From Haloplasma contractile SSD-17B (lineage in GTDB: Bacteria > Bacillota_I > Bacilli_A > Haloplasmatales > Haloplasmataceae), in the NCBI RefSeq assembly GCF_000215935.2, contig NZ_AFNU02000003.1, forward strand, positions 1 through 64,000: a DNA stretch of 64,000 bases. Direction: 5' to 3'. The notes under the pieces are model-generated. The model did no database searches. It saw only the letters and a list, made by a program, of their open reading frames with translations, and had not been told where the DNA came from. Below, piece by piece: positions 17,635 to 27,322 of the stretch. The translations under genes and the position numbers were made by a program. Numbering within the stretch: the first letter of the stretch is position 1; every line of letters starts with the position of its first letter.

Positions 17635-18276
17635 TTAACTAATTTCATTGTGAACACGTAAAAGAATTCGATCTTTAATTTTTCGAGCATCCTTGAGTAC
17701 ATCTTCGCAATAATCCTGATACCGTTTGATATAGTCTTCATCCTTAAGACTACCTAAGTTAATCTTTACATTTAAGATGGCTCCTTCAAGACCTGCATAT
17801 AACAGTAGAGCCCCTACACCGATATCACTTATTGCGTTCTTATTTCCATGTTTAATTAAGTCTTCTGTTGTTTCTAATGCTTTAATCGATAACCGAGCAA
17901 TCTCATGAGGAACTTTTATAGCCTCAATGGTTGCATCTTCAATCGCTTCACTTCTTTTTTTCTTTTCCTCATCCGTACTCTTAGGCAACTTAAATGACTT
18001 CATTATGCGATTAAATGCTTTTGTATCCTTGTCAATTAAAGGGATTAATTCATTTTTAATGGTCTGTAAATAGTTAAACTTTTGTTCATACTTCTTCCGA
18101 ACATCTTCATCTAACTCCATATACTTCTTTTTACCTACAGTTAGATGTGACACCATGCGACTTAATGAAACACCTAATGAAGAAGCGAGTGCAGAGACAC
18201 TTCCTCCACCTGGAGCAGGACTATCTGAATCAACTTCATCGATAAATTCTTGTACATTATAATCTATTAATCTCAT
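17635..18276 (-). CDS. fchA: Formiminotetrahydrofolate cyclodeaminase / methenyl-THF cyclohydrolase
   Basis: The protein is 213 residues, all helical, opening with the family signature DSPAPGGGSVSALASSLGVS and closing with the NAISDIGVGALLLYAGLEGA segment. This family converts 5-formimino-THF to 5,10-methenyl-THF plus ammonia, or hydrolyses methenyl-THF. It lies downstream of hutI and ftcD, where the formimino group of histidine is loaded on folate, so the cyclodeaminase role fits best. In animals the two activities are fused in FTCD; here they are separate genes. The start follows a GAGGAGG site. Confidence 0.88.
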   Translation of the reverse strand: MRLIDYNVQEFIDEVDSDSPAPGGGSVSALASSLGVSLSRMVSHLTVGKKKYMELDEDVRKKYEQKFNYLQTIKNELIPLIDKDTKAFNRIMKSFKLPKSTDEEKKKRSEAIEDATIEAIKVPHEIARLSIKALETTEDLIKHGNKNAISDIGVGALLLYAGLEGAILNVKINLGSLKDEDYIKRYQDYCEDVLKDARKIKDRILLRVHNEIS

Positions 18277-18371
18277 ATTAATTCCTCCTCTATTTAACTA
18301 TTCAAACGTTCAAACTTTATGTAATCATCATACTAATCCTTATGACCCTAGTTTATCAAATAAGACAACTA

Positions 18372-19634
18372 TTAATAACAGATGGCTTGATCTTTAACCA
18401 CTTGTTTCCCATTCTTAAAGACATCTTTAACATGGTTAATACCAAAATGGTAAAGCAAATAATCTAAGTTAGGCGCATCAAATATAACAAAGTCAGCCTC
18501 TTTTCCTTTTTCAATCGATCCCTTTTGTGCTTCTTGATTAATACTACATGCAGCATTCTTGGTAACTGCTGTTATTACTTCCTTAGGATGTAGGCGCATC
18601 TTTATTGAAGCTAGTTGCATAACGAGTTGCATGTTTTCACTAGGACTGCTTCCTGGATTATAATCTGTTGATAGACTAATACCGCACCCCATATCAACCA
18701 TATGTCTACCATTTGCATAAGTTTTATTTAAATTAAACGACGTTTGGGGCAAAAGATTGGCTACGACTTTATTCCTTACAAGGTTCTCAATATCTTGATC
18801 AGTAGATGCCATTAAATGATCGGCTGATACACATTCTAATTCACTTGCAAGTGTAGCGCCACCTTGTGCAACAATCTCATCTGCATGAATTTTTAACTTA
18901 AATCCTTGATTCTTTGCTGCATTTAAAATATGTCTACTCTCCTCAATTGTAAATACGCCCTCTTCACAGAATACATCACAATAGTCTGCTAGTTTTCTTT
19001 CCTTTATAATTGGTAGCATCTCTAAAACTTCTTTGATATAGTCTTCTTTTCTATTTTTATATTCTTCTGGTACCGCATGTGCTCCTAAGAATGTGCTCGT
19101 AATATCAATTGGGTGATCATCATTTAATTTCTTTGCAACTTCTAATTGTTTTAGCTCATTTTCGAGATTTAAACCATATCCACTCTTTGCCTCGATTGTT
19201 GTGACACCATAAAGAAGCATTGTATTTAGGCTTTTCGTTGCCTTCTTATAGAGTTCGGTAAACGTTGCTTCCCTTGTTGCTTTTACCGTACTGAGGATTC
19301 CGCCGCCCTGTTTCAATAAATCTAAATAGGGTATTCCGCTTAACTTCTTTTCAAACTCATGTTCACGAGACCCCCCATGAACTAGGTGTGTATGCGAATC
19401 AATTAACCCTGGAGTAACGGTTAGTCCACTAGCATCAATCATCTTTGTATGGTCGTTAATATAATGCTTCGGAACGTCGCCACAACCGACTTCAAGAAAT
19501 GTACCATTATGAACCACTATATATCCATTTTCAATGATCTCAACTTCCCGCATTTCCTGGCCACAGCGAAGACCTTCATTACCTGAAACAGTAACAAGCT
19601 GTGAAATGTTGAAAACAACTAAATCACATGTCAT
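18372..19634 (-). CDS. hutI: Imidazolonepropionase
   Basis: The protein is 420 residues from ATG 19634, with AAAGGAA 7 nt upstream; an in-frame ATG at 19652 has a weaker site. It is an amidohydrolase-fold hydrolase with the metal motif GLIDSHTHLVHGG, the substrate loop YLDLLKQGGGILSTVKATREA, the FLGAHAVPEEY segment, KLKIHADEI and a late STDYNPGSSPS. It opens 4-imidazolone-5-propionate to N-formimino-L-glutamate, the third histidine-degradation step. It lies between ftcD and fchA, with a 25-bp tandem repeat in the gap to ftcD. Confidence 0.95.
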   Translation of the reverse strand: MTCDLVVFNISQLVTVSGNEGLRCGQEMREVEIIENGYIVVHNGTFLEVGCGDVPKHYINDHTKMIDASGLTVTPGLIDSHTHLVHGGSREHEFEKKLSGIPYLDLLKQGGGILSTVKATREATFTELYKKATKSLNTMLLYGVTTIEAKSGYGLNLENELKQLEVAKKLNDDHPIDITSTFLGAHAVPEEYKNRKEDYIKEVLEMLPIIKERKLADYCDVFCEEGVFTIEESRHILNAAKNQGFKLKIHADEIVAQGGATLASELECVSADHLMASTDQDIENLVRNKVVANLLPQTSFNLNKTYANGRHMVDMGCGISLSTDYNPGSSPSENMQLVMQLASIKMRLHPKEVITAVTKNAACSINQEAQKGSIEKGKEADFVIFDAPNLDYLLYHFGINHVKDVFKNGKQVVKDQAICY

Positions 19635-19682
19635 GTCATCATTCCTTTCCATTTATCTCATTATTCATTGTGTATTTGAAAT

Positions 19683-19732
19683 ACTCAAGTAGTACTCTAT
19701 TAAAGTGACTCAAGTAGCACTCTATGATAGTG
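19683..19732. repeat. Tandem 25-bp imperfect repeat between ftcD and hutI
   Basis: Two adjacent 25-base units beginning ACTCAAGTAG and ending AGTG match at 22 of 25 positions. They fill about half of the intercistronic gap, ending 2 nt before the ftcD stop. No function is evident. Confidence 0.75.
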
Positions 19733-19733
19733 A

Positions 19734-20627
19734 TTAATTGAATAAGTTTGTCTCAAGTACTTTATTCATGTCAAACCCTTCTAGCGAAAGGTAATATTCC
19801 ATTGACTCGACAAGCGCCTCCATTGGTACAAGACCTATGATTTCACTACCCAGAACATTTACACCATAACGCTTTGCTTCCATTTTCACTGTCTCAAACA
19901 CACGGTAAATACTTGTTTTTTTATAGTTTGTTATGTTCATAGTTACCTGAACGATTCCTTTTTCTTTGATTTCAGCAGGACCAGCTTTAATATATCTAAA
20001 ACCTCCACCTGAATGACGAATTGCTTTTGCAATCTTAGAAGCGATCCTGACATCATCCGTATCTAAATTGATGTTATAGGCAACTAACGGTACTCTTGCC
20101 CCTACTGCTGTAGCTCCTGCAGTTTTATGAATTTCAGGTCGACCATAGTCAGGATGCCACTCTTCTTTTTTAATTTTGTCTTTCATTCCCTCAAATTGCC
20201 CTTTTCTGATTTTTGCAAGATTTTGACGTGCTTCTGAGGAAGCTGCTTCTTCATATAAGAAAATTGGAATCTCATATAATTCATTAATTTTTTTCCCAGT
20301 TTCTTTAGCTAACTTAACACACTCTTCCATCTCCATATCCCTGATTGGAATAAATGGAATCACATCGGTTGCACCCATACGTGAATGTTCACCCTCATGT
20401 TGATTTAAATCAATATATTTAGTCGTTTCAGCTACTAAATCAATTACTGCTTCTTTAACTGCATTCGGCTCACCTAATAATGTAACAACCGTACGGTTAT
20501 AATCCTTATCTGGCTCATAACTGACTAATTTAACGTTCTCTCTATTCTTTAATACGTTCACTATTGTTTCTACTTTTTCTAAATCTTGTCCCTCAGAAAA
20601 GTTTGGAACACATTGAACAATTTTCAT
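19734..20627 (-). CDS. ftcD: Glutamate formimidoyltransferase
   Basis: The protein is 297 residues from ATG 20627, behind GGGAGGAAAATAAT; a longer open frame into hutU has no basis. It begins MKIVQCVPNFSEG, the family hallmark, and carries HEGEHSRMGATDVIPFIP and GARVPLVAYNINLDT. It transfers the formimino group of N-formimino-L-glutamate to tetrahydrofolate, giving glutamate. Only the transferase domains are present; the cyclodeaminase is the separate fchA. The start is 1 nt past the hutU stop, so translation is coupled. Confidence 0.95.
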   Translation of the reverse strand: MKIVQCVPNFSEGQDLEKVETIVNVLKNRENVKLVSYEPDKDYNRTVVTLLGEPNAVKEAVIDLVAETTKYIDLNQHEGEHSRMGATDVIPFIPIRDMEMEECVKLAKETGKKINELYEIPIFLYEEAASSEARQNLAKIRKGQFEGMKDKIKKEEWHPDYGRPEIHKTAGATAVGARVPLVAYNINLDTDDVRIASKIAKAIRHSGGGFRYIKAGPAEIKEKGIVQVTMNITNYKKTSIYRVFETVKMEAKRYGVNVLGSEIIGLVPMEALVESMEYYLSLEGFDMNKVLETNLFN

Positions 20628-20628
20628 A

Positions 20629-22671
20629 TTATTTTCCTCCCTTTTTATAGTGCTCACCAACAAGACTTTTGATATAGTCTTCATCCGTTATATACGGTAA
20701 AGTAATATGATTTTCATCACTTAAACCATTATATTCGATCGAAGTTTCTACAGCAGGTTCATTCCGTGCCCATGCTCTTCTTGCAACGCCCCCCATTACA
20801 TCAAAAGGCATTGCTCGTTTTAAAATTCTGTCTACTCGTTCACTACCATCTAATACCATACCAAATCCACCATTGATGGCCTTACCGATTCCAACTCCGC
20901 CACCGTTATGTAGGGCAACAAGGCTCATTCCTCTAGAAACATTACCCGCAAAAATATGCGTTGCCATTTCAGCCATAATATTTGACCCATCTTTTATGTT
21001 TGCCGTTTCTCTAAATGGAGAATCTGTACCACCTGTATCATGATGATCTCTACCTAACATAATTGGTCCAACTTCACCATTTCGTACGAGTTCATTAAAT
21101 CTAAGTGCAATTTTCAAACGACCTAGAGCATCTTGATACAAGATTCTAGCCTTAGTCCCCACAACTAATTTATTTTTTTTAGCATCGCGAATCCAGTTGT
21201 AATTGTCCCTGTCTTGGAAGCGTCGATTCGGATCAATACACTCCATTGCCGCTTGATCCGTTCGATCTAAATCGCTATCTTTACCACTTAGACATACCCA
21301 TCTAAACGGTCCATAACCATAGTCAAACAAAACAGGCCCCATAATATCCTCTACATAACTCGGCCAAATAAATCCATCTAATGGGTTAGCACCATTTTTA
21401 CAAATTTCAGTAATACCTGCATCATAGACTGCTTTCATAAAACTGTTTCCGTAATCAAAGAAATAGGCACCTTTTTCTTTAAGTCCTTTAATTGCGTAGT
21501 AATGTCTCTTTAATCCTTCATTTACATGCTTTATAAATTCTGATTTATTATGATTTAGAAGCTTCGTTCGTTCTTCAAACGTTAAAGTAACAGGGCAGTA
21601 GCCTCCGTCATAGGCATTATGACAAGACGTTTGATCACTGAGTAAATCAATTTTAATATAGTGTATATTCGCATATTCAAGTATTTCAACTATGTTACCT
21701 TGGTATGCGATCGATATTGGCTCCTTCTTATCGAGATATTCTTTTGCCTTTACAAATGCATCCTCAGGTGTTTTAGCAACATAGCTCACCCAGCCTTGCG
21801 AATAACGTGTATCAATTCGCGATTCATCCACTTCAGCTATGATCGCGACACCTCCTGCTATTTCACATGCTCTACCTTGAGCACCACTCATACCTCCTAA
21901 GCCACTAGTCACATATAAATGACCAGCTAAGTTTTGTTTCTCAGGAATGCCTAACTTTACGCGTCCTGCATTCAGAATGGTAGAGTAGGTACCATGTACA
22001 ATTCCTTGTGGTCCGATATACATCCATCCACCTGCAGTCATCTGACCATAAGATGCTACACCGAGTGCAGCAGCACGATTCCAATTCTCGAGATCATCAA
22101 ATAGACCAATCATCAGTCCATTTGTTACAATGACCCTCGGTGCTTCCTTAGATGATTTAAATAGACCAAGCGGATGTCCAGATTGTATAACCAGTGTCTG
22201 TTCATTTGTCATAACTTCAAGGTATATCTTAATCAGGTGATATTGCATCCAATTTTGCATTACGCGCCCTGTTTCACCATATGTAACTAGTTCATACGGA
22301 TAGAGGGCGATATCAAAATCGAGGTTATTATCAATCATGACTTGAATCGCCTTTGCTTCTACCGTTTTTCCCTTATACTCACCTATTGGTTTTCCTTTTA
22401 TACACCCTTCTGGCCTAAATCGATACCCATAAATTCGTCCTTTCGTCAGTAATTCCTCTAAAAACTCTGGAGCTACTAGATCGTGCCACTGTTCAGGAAT
22501 ATAGCGTAATGCATTCTTGAGTGCTAATTCAGTTTCTTCCTGAGATAAGGTAAATTCTCGCTTCGGTGCTCTCCGACATTCTTTTTTAAATTCAGGATAG
22601 TCTGGTAATGTTTCAAATACCGAATCTAGCTTAATCTGCATTGCGTTCCTAATGTCTTGATTCGAAATCAA
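20629..22671 (-). CDS. hutU: Urocanate hydratase
   Basis: The protein is 680 residues, the long form also known in fusobacteria and clostridia, compared with about 555 in Bacillus. A TTG start at 22671 has GGAGG 8 nt upstream. NAD+-binding and active-site landmarks include YIGPQGIVHGT, SGLGGMSGAQGRACEIAGG, SCHNAYDGGYCP, GPFRWVCLSGKDSDL and LGRDHHDTGGTDSP. It converts urocanate to 4-imidazolone-5-propionate using tightly bound NAD+ as an electrophile. It follows hutH with a 120-nt gap and is translationally coupled to ftcD. Confidence 0.95.
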   Translation of the reverse strand: MISNQDIRNAMQIKLDSVFETLPDYPEFKKECRRAPKREFTLSQEETELALKNALRYIPEQWHDLVAPEFLEELLTKGRIYGYRFRPEGCIKGKPIGEYKGKTVEAKAIQVMIDNNLDFDIALYPYELVTYGETGRVMQNWMQYHLIKIYLEVMTNEQTLVIQSGHPLGLFKSSKEAPRVIVTNGLMIGLFDDLENWNRAAALGVASYGQMTAGGWMYIGPQGIVHGTYSTILNAGRVKLGIPEKQNLAGHLYVTSGLGGMSGAQGRACEIAGGVAIIAEVDESRIDTRYSQGWVSYVAKTPEDAFVKAKEYLDKKEPISIAYQGNIVEILEYANIHYIKIDLLSDQTSCHNAYDGGYCPVTLTFEERTKLLNHNKSEFIKHVNEGLKRHYYAIKGLKEKGAYFFDYGNSFMKAVYDAGITEICKNGANPLDGFIWPSYVEDIMGPVLFDYGYGPFRWVCLSGKDSDLDRTDQAAMECIDPNRRFQDRDNYNWIRDAKKNKLVVGTKARILYQDALGRLKIALRFNELVRNGEVGPIMLGRDHHDTGGTDSPFRETANIKDGSNIMAEMATHIFAGNVSRGMSLVALHNGGGVGIGKAINGGFGMVLDGSERVDRILKRAMPFDVMGGVARRAWARNEPAVETSIEYNGLSDENHITLPYITDEDYIKSLVGEHYKKGGK

Positions 22672-22791
22672 ATAAATCCCTCCTTAAACGGTGATAAATT
22701 ATTGAGTTAACAAATGAATAAATTCTATACTAAACTCATACTACAAAGAAATAATAGTCACTATTTTAATTTTATTAAGAGAAATCACCTT

Positions 22792-24327
22792 TTAGAACAT
22801 GTCAAGATGTCCTACTACATTCTCGACATCATTCAATAGTTGTTCATTTTTAATGATAGTTTCTACTTGTTCAATAAATGGATACATAATCTGATCCTCT
22901 TCAACAAACGAAACAACTGTTCTTATCTTTTTATAGGCTTCTAGTGTACCCTTCCCTAAAATATTAGATGCCTTATGTAAATCAATAGCCTGTGCTCCCG
23001 CTAATAATTCTATGGCGATTACTGTTCTAGCATGATTTAATATGTCTCTTGCGCCTCTAGCAGCAATTGTTCCCATTGATACATGGTCTTCCTGGTTAGC
23101 ACTCGATGGAATAGAATCAACACTAGCAGGATGCGCTAATACCTTATTCTCACTTACTAAAGATGCTGCACTATACTGCATAATCATAAATCCGGAGTTT
23201 ACCCCGCTTTTTGATACCAAGAAAGCAGGTAGTCCCTCATTTAACTGAGGATTAACAAGTCGTTCGATCCGACGTTCTGAAATATTAGCCATCTCAGATA
23301 GTGCAATTTTTAAAAAGTCGAAGCATAGTGCTACTGGTTGTCCATGAAAGTTTCCGCCTGAAATGACTGCATTCTGATTAAAAACTAAAGGATTATCCGT
23401 TGCCGCATTCATCTCTATTTCAATTTTAGATTTTACATACTCTAGGGAATCTTTACTAGCACCGTGTACCTGTGGCATACAACGTAATGAATAGGCATCT
23501 TGTACGCGTTTCTCACCTTGTCTCGTTATATACTCACTGCCTTTTGTTAGCGTTCTAATGTTTTTAGCTGTTAAAACCTGTCCCTTATGTCCTCTTATCT
23601 CATGTACTCGAGGATCCATTGCATCAATGATACCGTACAATGCTTCTAATGTAAGGCTTCCCGCTATGTCAAGTGTCTTAGATAACTGAATTGCATCGTA
23701 AGTTGTGACAGCTCCTACTGCAGTCATTACTTGAGTTCCATTTATTAAAGATAAACCTTCTTTTGCATGTAACCCATTTAACGGTTCTATATTTACAATC
23801 TTTAGTGCTTCATTTGTATTCATTCGAGTACCATTATAATAGACTTCTCCTAAACCAATTAGTGGTAACGCCATATGGGATAAAGGAGCTAGATCGCCAC
23901 TTGCACCTAAAGATCCTTTTTCAGGAATGATCGGTAAAATCCCGCTATTTAGATAAAGCAATAGTTGGTTTAAGGTGATTAGTCTGACCCCTGAATAGCC
24001 TTTGGCTAATGCATTAATACGTAACAGCATGATTCCCCTTGTTATTTCCTCAGTGAATGGCTCCCCTACTCCACATGCGTGAGATTTTAATAAATTCTCT
24101 TGCAACTTACTGAGTTCATTTTTATTGATCACCACATCGGATAGTTTTCCAAAACCAGTATTGATTCCATAGACAGTTTTTCCTTTTTCCACTATATCAT
24201 TAATCGTCTGTCTGCTTGCTTTTACTCTAGTAATTGCTTCATCAGTTAACTTAACCGTTTCATCATTCCGTACCACACTCATAAAATCATCTAAGTTTAA
24301 ATGATTACCATCTAAATATACAGTCAT
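22792..24327 (-). CDS. hutH: Histidine ammonia-lyase
   Basis: The protein is 511 residues from ATG 24327, with GAGGTG 9 nt upstream; the longer GTG start at 24339 overlaps that site. It begins MTVYLDGNHLNLDDF and carries the Ala-Ser-Gly triad that forms the MIO electrophile in GSLGASGDLAPLSHMALP, plus KEGLSLINGTQVM and SSANQEDHVSMG. It removes ammonia from L-histidine to give trans-urocanate, the first step of the pathway. It heads the hut block, about 70 nt after the Mpv17-like membrane protein gene. Confidence 0.96.
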   Translation of the reverse strand: MTVYLDGNHLNLDDFMSVVRNDETVKLTDEAITRVKASRQTINDIVEKGKTVYGINTGFGKLSDVVINKNELSKLQENLLKSHACGVGEPFTEEITRGIMLLRINALAKGYSGVRLITLNQLLLYLNSGILPIIPEKGSLGASGDLAPLSHMALPLIGLGEVYYNGTRMNTNEALKIVNIEPLNGLHAKEGLSLINGTQVMTAVGAVTTYDAIQLSKTLDIAGSLTLEALYGIIDAMDPRVHEIRGHKGQVLTAKNIRTLTKGSEYITRQGEKRVQDAYSLRCMPQVHGASKDSLEYVKSKIEIEMNAATDNPLVFNQNAVISGGNFHGQPVALCFDFLKIALSEMANISERRIERLVNPQLNEGLPAFLVSKSGVNSGFMIMQYSAASLVSENKVLAHPASVDSIPSSANQEDHVSMGTIAARGARDILNHARTVIAIELLAGAQAIDLHKASNILGKGTLEAYKKIRTVVSFVEEDQIMYPFIEQVETIIKNEQLLNDVENVVGHLDMF

Positions 24328-24399
24328 TTTTGTATCCACCTCACTTAATTATTGTTGATTAACTTATATAACTAATCCCCTATATAAACTGCTTACTTC

Positions 24400-25044
24400 C
24401 TATCTTTTTCCTTTAAATGATAAAATGATTCCGAGTGCAATAGACAATGACGCAGCCATCAACACACGATACACATCTGGTAATAAGAATGTAATCGTGT
24501 GTGCCGGAATCCAGAAGAATGGAATCGTCTTTAAGACCACGAATTTAATAAATACTTGCCAATCAATATGGGCAATGACTGTATCAATTTTCACCTTTAG
24601 AATCTTGCCTAGTTTGCCTTCTCCTAAATCGATATATGAATCAGTTACACGGTGTAATGCCATAAAGGTTGGTGCGAAAATTAAGTTCATAAACGTACTC
24701 GTTAATAATGCGTGTAAGAACGTTCCTCCTTTTGGTAATAAACCTTCATCTGTTGCAAACGTTATTCCTCCATAAAATAACTTAAAGACTACAACAAATG
24801 CCAACCCTAAGAATCCCCATACGATAAACTTATAAAAGGTCAGTCTACTAATGCTATAGGTGCCAGTTCTAATCCGTTTAGCTAATACTTCACCCATAGT
24901 TGCAAGAATTGCTGTTTTAATGAAGCCCATTATGTAAGGGTATGTTTTGGTTAGATATACAAACTGCTCTCTTGTATCCTTTATAATCAGAAGTAAAGCA
25001 AATACTACTATAATAAATAGCCATAATAAATCTTTTAATTTCAT
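24400..25044 (-). CDS. Mpv17/PMP22-like membrane protein
   Basis: The protein is 214 residues from ATG 25044 with AAGGAG upstream. Four or five hydrophobic segments are visible: LLWLFIIVVFALLLII, KFIVWGFLGLAFVVVF, ALLTSTFMNLIF, and the C-terminal FWIPAHTITFLLPDVYRVLM followed by another span. The last stretch resembles the W-x-P-H-x-x-x-F-x-x-P-x-x-x-R pattern of the Mpv17/PMP22 family, otherwise best known from eukaryotic organelles. It sits between the CoA transferase genes and hutH. A role in substrate passage across the membrane is possible but not shown by the sequence. Confidence 0.55.
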   Translation of the reverse strand: MKLKDLLWLFIIVVFALLLIIKDTREQFVYLTKTYPYIMGFIKTAILATMGEVLAKRIRTGTYSISRLTFYKFIVWGFLGLAFVVVFKLFYGGITFATDEGLLPKGGTFLHALLTSTFMNLIFAPTFMALHRVTDSYIDLGEGKLGKILKVKIDTVIAHIDWQVFIKFVVLKTIPFFWIPAHTITFLLPDVYRVLMAASLSIALGIILSFKGKR

Positions 25045-25086
25045 AAGCCAGTGTACTCCTTCGTTCAATAATTAGTTCCACTATTC

Positions 25087-25746
25087 TTAGACAATCATTT
25101 CTTTTAACTGATCCGAAATAATGAGATCAGCTTCAGTAGCGTGTTTAATCTCCTCAATTGTAAAGTCTTTATTATATTCAATAAGCATTAAGCCTTTGTC
25201 TGTTACGTTCATGACACCCATCTCTGTAAAAATTAAATCGACTTCTCCTTTTGCCGTTAATGGTAACGTACACTCTTTTAAAATCTTAGGTTTTCCTTTA
25301 TTGGTATGAGACATTGCTACAATGACTTTCTTAGCCCCCACTAATAAATCCATTGCGCCTCCCATACCAGGAACCATTTTACCTGGTATAATCCAGTTTG
25401 CAATGTTCCCTTTTTCATCTACTTGTAAAGAACCTAGTACTGTAAGGTCAACATGCCCCCCTCGAATAATGGCAAAAGACATTGAACTATCAAAGAATGC
25501 GCCTCCCTTTTTAATCGTTACAGGGCTTCCACCAGCATTTGTTAAATCGAAGTCTTCCTTACCTTCCTTAGGCTTAGGTCCTAGATTGATCATTCCATTT
25601 TCCGATTGAAAGTACACGTCGATATCGTCAGGAACGTAATTAGCAACCAATGTAGGAAGGCCTATACCTAAGTTAACAATGTCTCCATCATTTAATTCTT
25701 TGGCAACGCGTTTTGCTATGATTTCTTTTACTCTATTCTTATCCAT
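25087..25746 (-). CDS. atoA: 3-oxoacid/butyrate-acetoacetate CoA-transferase subunit B
   Basis: The protein is 219 residues. It carries the catalytic Glu in [12 protein letters not shown], the oxyanion-type [13 protein letters not shown] start and [20 protein letters not shown]. With subunit A it forms a type I CoA transferase. In lysine fermentation this enzyme moves CoA from butyryl-CoA to the acetoacetate made by Kce, yielding acetoacetyl-CoA and butyrate. It is adjacent to subunit A with a 7-nt gap. Substrate choice (acetoacetate, butyrate, acetate) rests on context. Confidence 0.9.
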   Translation of the reverse strand: MDKNRVKEIIAKRVAKELNDGDIVNLGIGLPTLVANYVPDDIDVYFQSENGMINLGPKPKEGKEDFDLTNAGGSPVTIKKGGAFFDSSMSFAIIRGGHVDLTVLGSLQVDEKGNIANWIIPGKMVPGMGGAMDLLVGAKKVIVAMSHTNKGKPKILKECTLPLTAKGEVDLIFTEMGVMNVTDKGLMLIEYNKDFTIEEIKHATEADLIISDQLKEMIV

Positions 25747-25753
25747 ACCATCC

Positions 25754-26395
25754 TTACTCCTTTACAATATAATCAACAAACACATGTGGCGTCATAACAT
25801 GATTTGGATTGATTTCATCAACTAATTTCTCTGCACCTACTACAACTGTACCTGCTGCCATTGCCATCATTGGATTAAAGTTTCGAGTTGTTGCATGGTA
25901 TAGAATGTTCCCATAATGATCGACTTCTGACCCTCTAATAATTGCAAGGTCTGCCTTTAATGGTTTCTCTACAATGTATTCTAGACCTTCTATTGAGATT
26001 TTTTGTTTGTTTTCTTCAACTAACGTCCCTAAACCTGTTCGAGTTAATACGCCACCAAGTCCTGAACCACCTGCTCGAATTCGTTCGACTAGCGTCCCTT
26101 GAGGAATCAAGTGAACCTCAAGTTTACCTTCTGACATTAATTCCCCTGAGATAGGATTAAGGCCTATATGTGATGCGTACAATGTCTTAACTTGGTTATT
26201 TGAAATTAGCTTACCAACCCCGCGATCTGGGTAACCTGCATCATTACAAATGATTGTTAGATTTTTTACACCAGACTCTACAATAAGTTCTATTAATGGT
26301 TCCGACGTCCCTACAGCCATAAAACCACCAACCATAATGGATAGTCCATCCTTTAATTGACGCTTAAATTCAGTTTTGTCAATTAACTTTTTCAT
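25754..26395 (-). CDS. atoD: 3-oxoacid/butyrate-acetoacetate CoA-transferase subunit A
   Basis: The protein is 213 residues from ATG 26395, with GGAGGG upstream; an in-frame GTG at 26410 overlaps the ribosome site. It has the subunit-A CoA-binding glycine loop [18 protein letters not shown], an HIGLNPISG segment and [19 protein letters not shown]. It pairs with atoA immediately downstream. It follows hbd, so the order hbd, atoD, atoA ties acetoacetate activation to its reduction towards crotonyl-CoA. Confidence 0.9.
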   Translation of the reverse strand: MKKLIDKTEFKRQLKDGLSIMVGGFMAVGTSEPLIELIVESGVKNLTIICNDAGYPDRGVGKLISNNQVKTLYASHIGLNPISGELMSEGKLEVHLIPQGTLVERIRAGGSGLGGVLTRTGLGTLVEENKQKISIEGLEYIVEKPLKADLAIIRGSEVDHYGNILYHATTRNFNPMMAMAAGTVVVGAEKLVDEINPNHVMTPHVFVDYIVKE

Positions 26396-26456
26396 ACGTC
26401 TTCCCTCCACGCGTTAAAAGTACTTACTTATTCAATTTATAACTTTCGTAACATAT

Positions 26457-27296
26457 TTAATATATATAGAAGCCTTCTCCTGATTTTTTTCCAAATTTAC
26501 CAGCTCGAACCATTTTTTTTAAATAAGGATGCGGACGATACTTAGGATCACCAAATTCTTTATGCAATGTCTCCATAATAGCTAAGTTAACATCATTCCC
26601 GATTAAATCGGCTAATTCTAGAGGCCCTAATGGATGATTAGCTCCTAATTTCATAGCCTGGTCAATATTTTCAGCTGATGCTATTCCTTCAGCGTAAATT
26701 CCAATTGCTTCGTTAATCATAGGAATCAATAATCGATTAACTACAAATCCTGGAGCTTCTTCAACAAGAATTGGTTTTTTATTGATCGATGTGATGAATT
26801 CATTAACTATAGTAAACGTTTCATCGCTAGTTGCTAAACCTTTTATAAGTTCAACTAACTTCATAACCGGTGCAGGATTGAAGAAATGAACACCAATTAC
26901 CTTGTCAGGTCGTGAGGTTACTGCAGCAATTTCCGTTATGGATAGTGATGATGTATTGGTAGCTAAAATTGCTGTATTCTGAATAACACCATCGAGCATC
27001 TTAAATATTTCTTTTTTAATAGGCATGTGTTCAGTAGCAGCCTCAATTACTAGGGCAACATCACGACATTCTTCTACACGAGTAGTTATACTTAGACTTT
27101 GTAAGTAAGAAGCTTTTTGTTCTTCATTAATCTTATTCTTTGATATGAGTTTTGATAAGGATTTTGAAATGCGCTCCATCCCTTTTGTCAATGCATCTTG
27201 ATTAATATCATAAAGTACGACTTGGTTATTTCCTTGTAGCAATACTTGTGCAATTCCTGTTCCCATGGTTCCTGAACCAATAACTAAAACTTTCAC
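26457..27296 (-). CDS. hbd: 3-hydroxybutyryl-CoA dehydrogenase
   Basis: The protein is 279 residues. An N-terminal Rossmann fold (KVLVIGSGTMGTGIAQVLL) is followed by ATNTSSLSITEIA and GVHFFNPAPVMKLVE, which hold the catalytic Ser and His. The C-terminal dimer domain has PGFVVNRLLIPMINEA and ANHPLGPLELADLIG. It reduces acetoacetyl-CoA to 3-hydroxybutyryl-CoA with NAD(P)H. It lies between crt and the CoA-transferase genes, completing acetoacetate-to-crotonyl-CoA conversion in the lysine pathway. It has a good GGGGGAA ribosome site. Confidence 0.95.
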   Translation of the reverse strand: MKVLVIGSGTMGTGIAQVLLQGNNQVVLYDINQDALTKGMERISKSLSKLISKNKINEEQKASYLQSLSITTRVEECRDVALVIEAATEHMPIKKEIFKMLDGVIQNTAILATNTSSLSITEIAAVTSRPDKVIGVHFFNPAPVMKLVELIKGLATSDETFTIVNEFITSINKKPILVEEAPGFVVNRLLIPMINEAIGIYAEGIASAENIDQAMKLGANHPLGPLELADLIGNDVNLAIMETLHKEFGDPKYRPHPYLKKMVRAGKFGKKSGEGFYIY

Positions 27297-27322
27297 TGTA
27301 TTTCCCCCTTAACTAACTACAA

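Noticed and set aside
19683-19732. CRISPR array
   Set aside because: Just two adjacent imperfect units without spacers and no cas genes.
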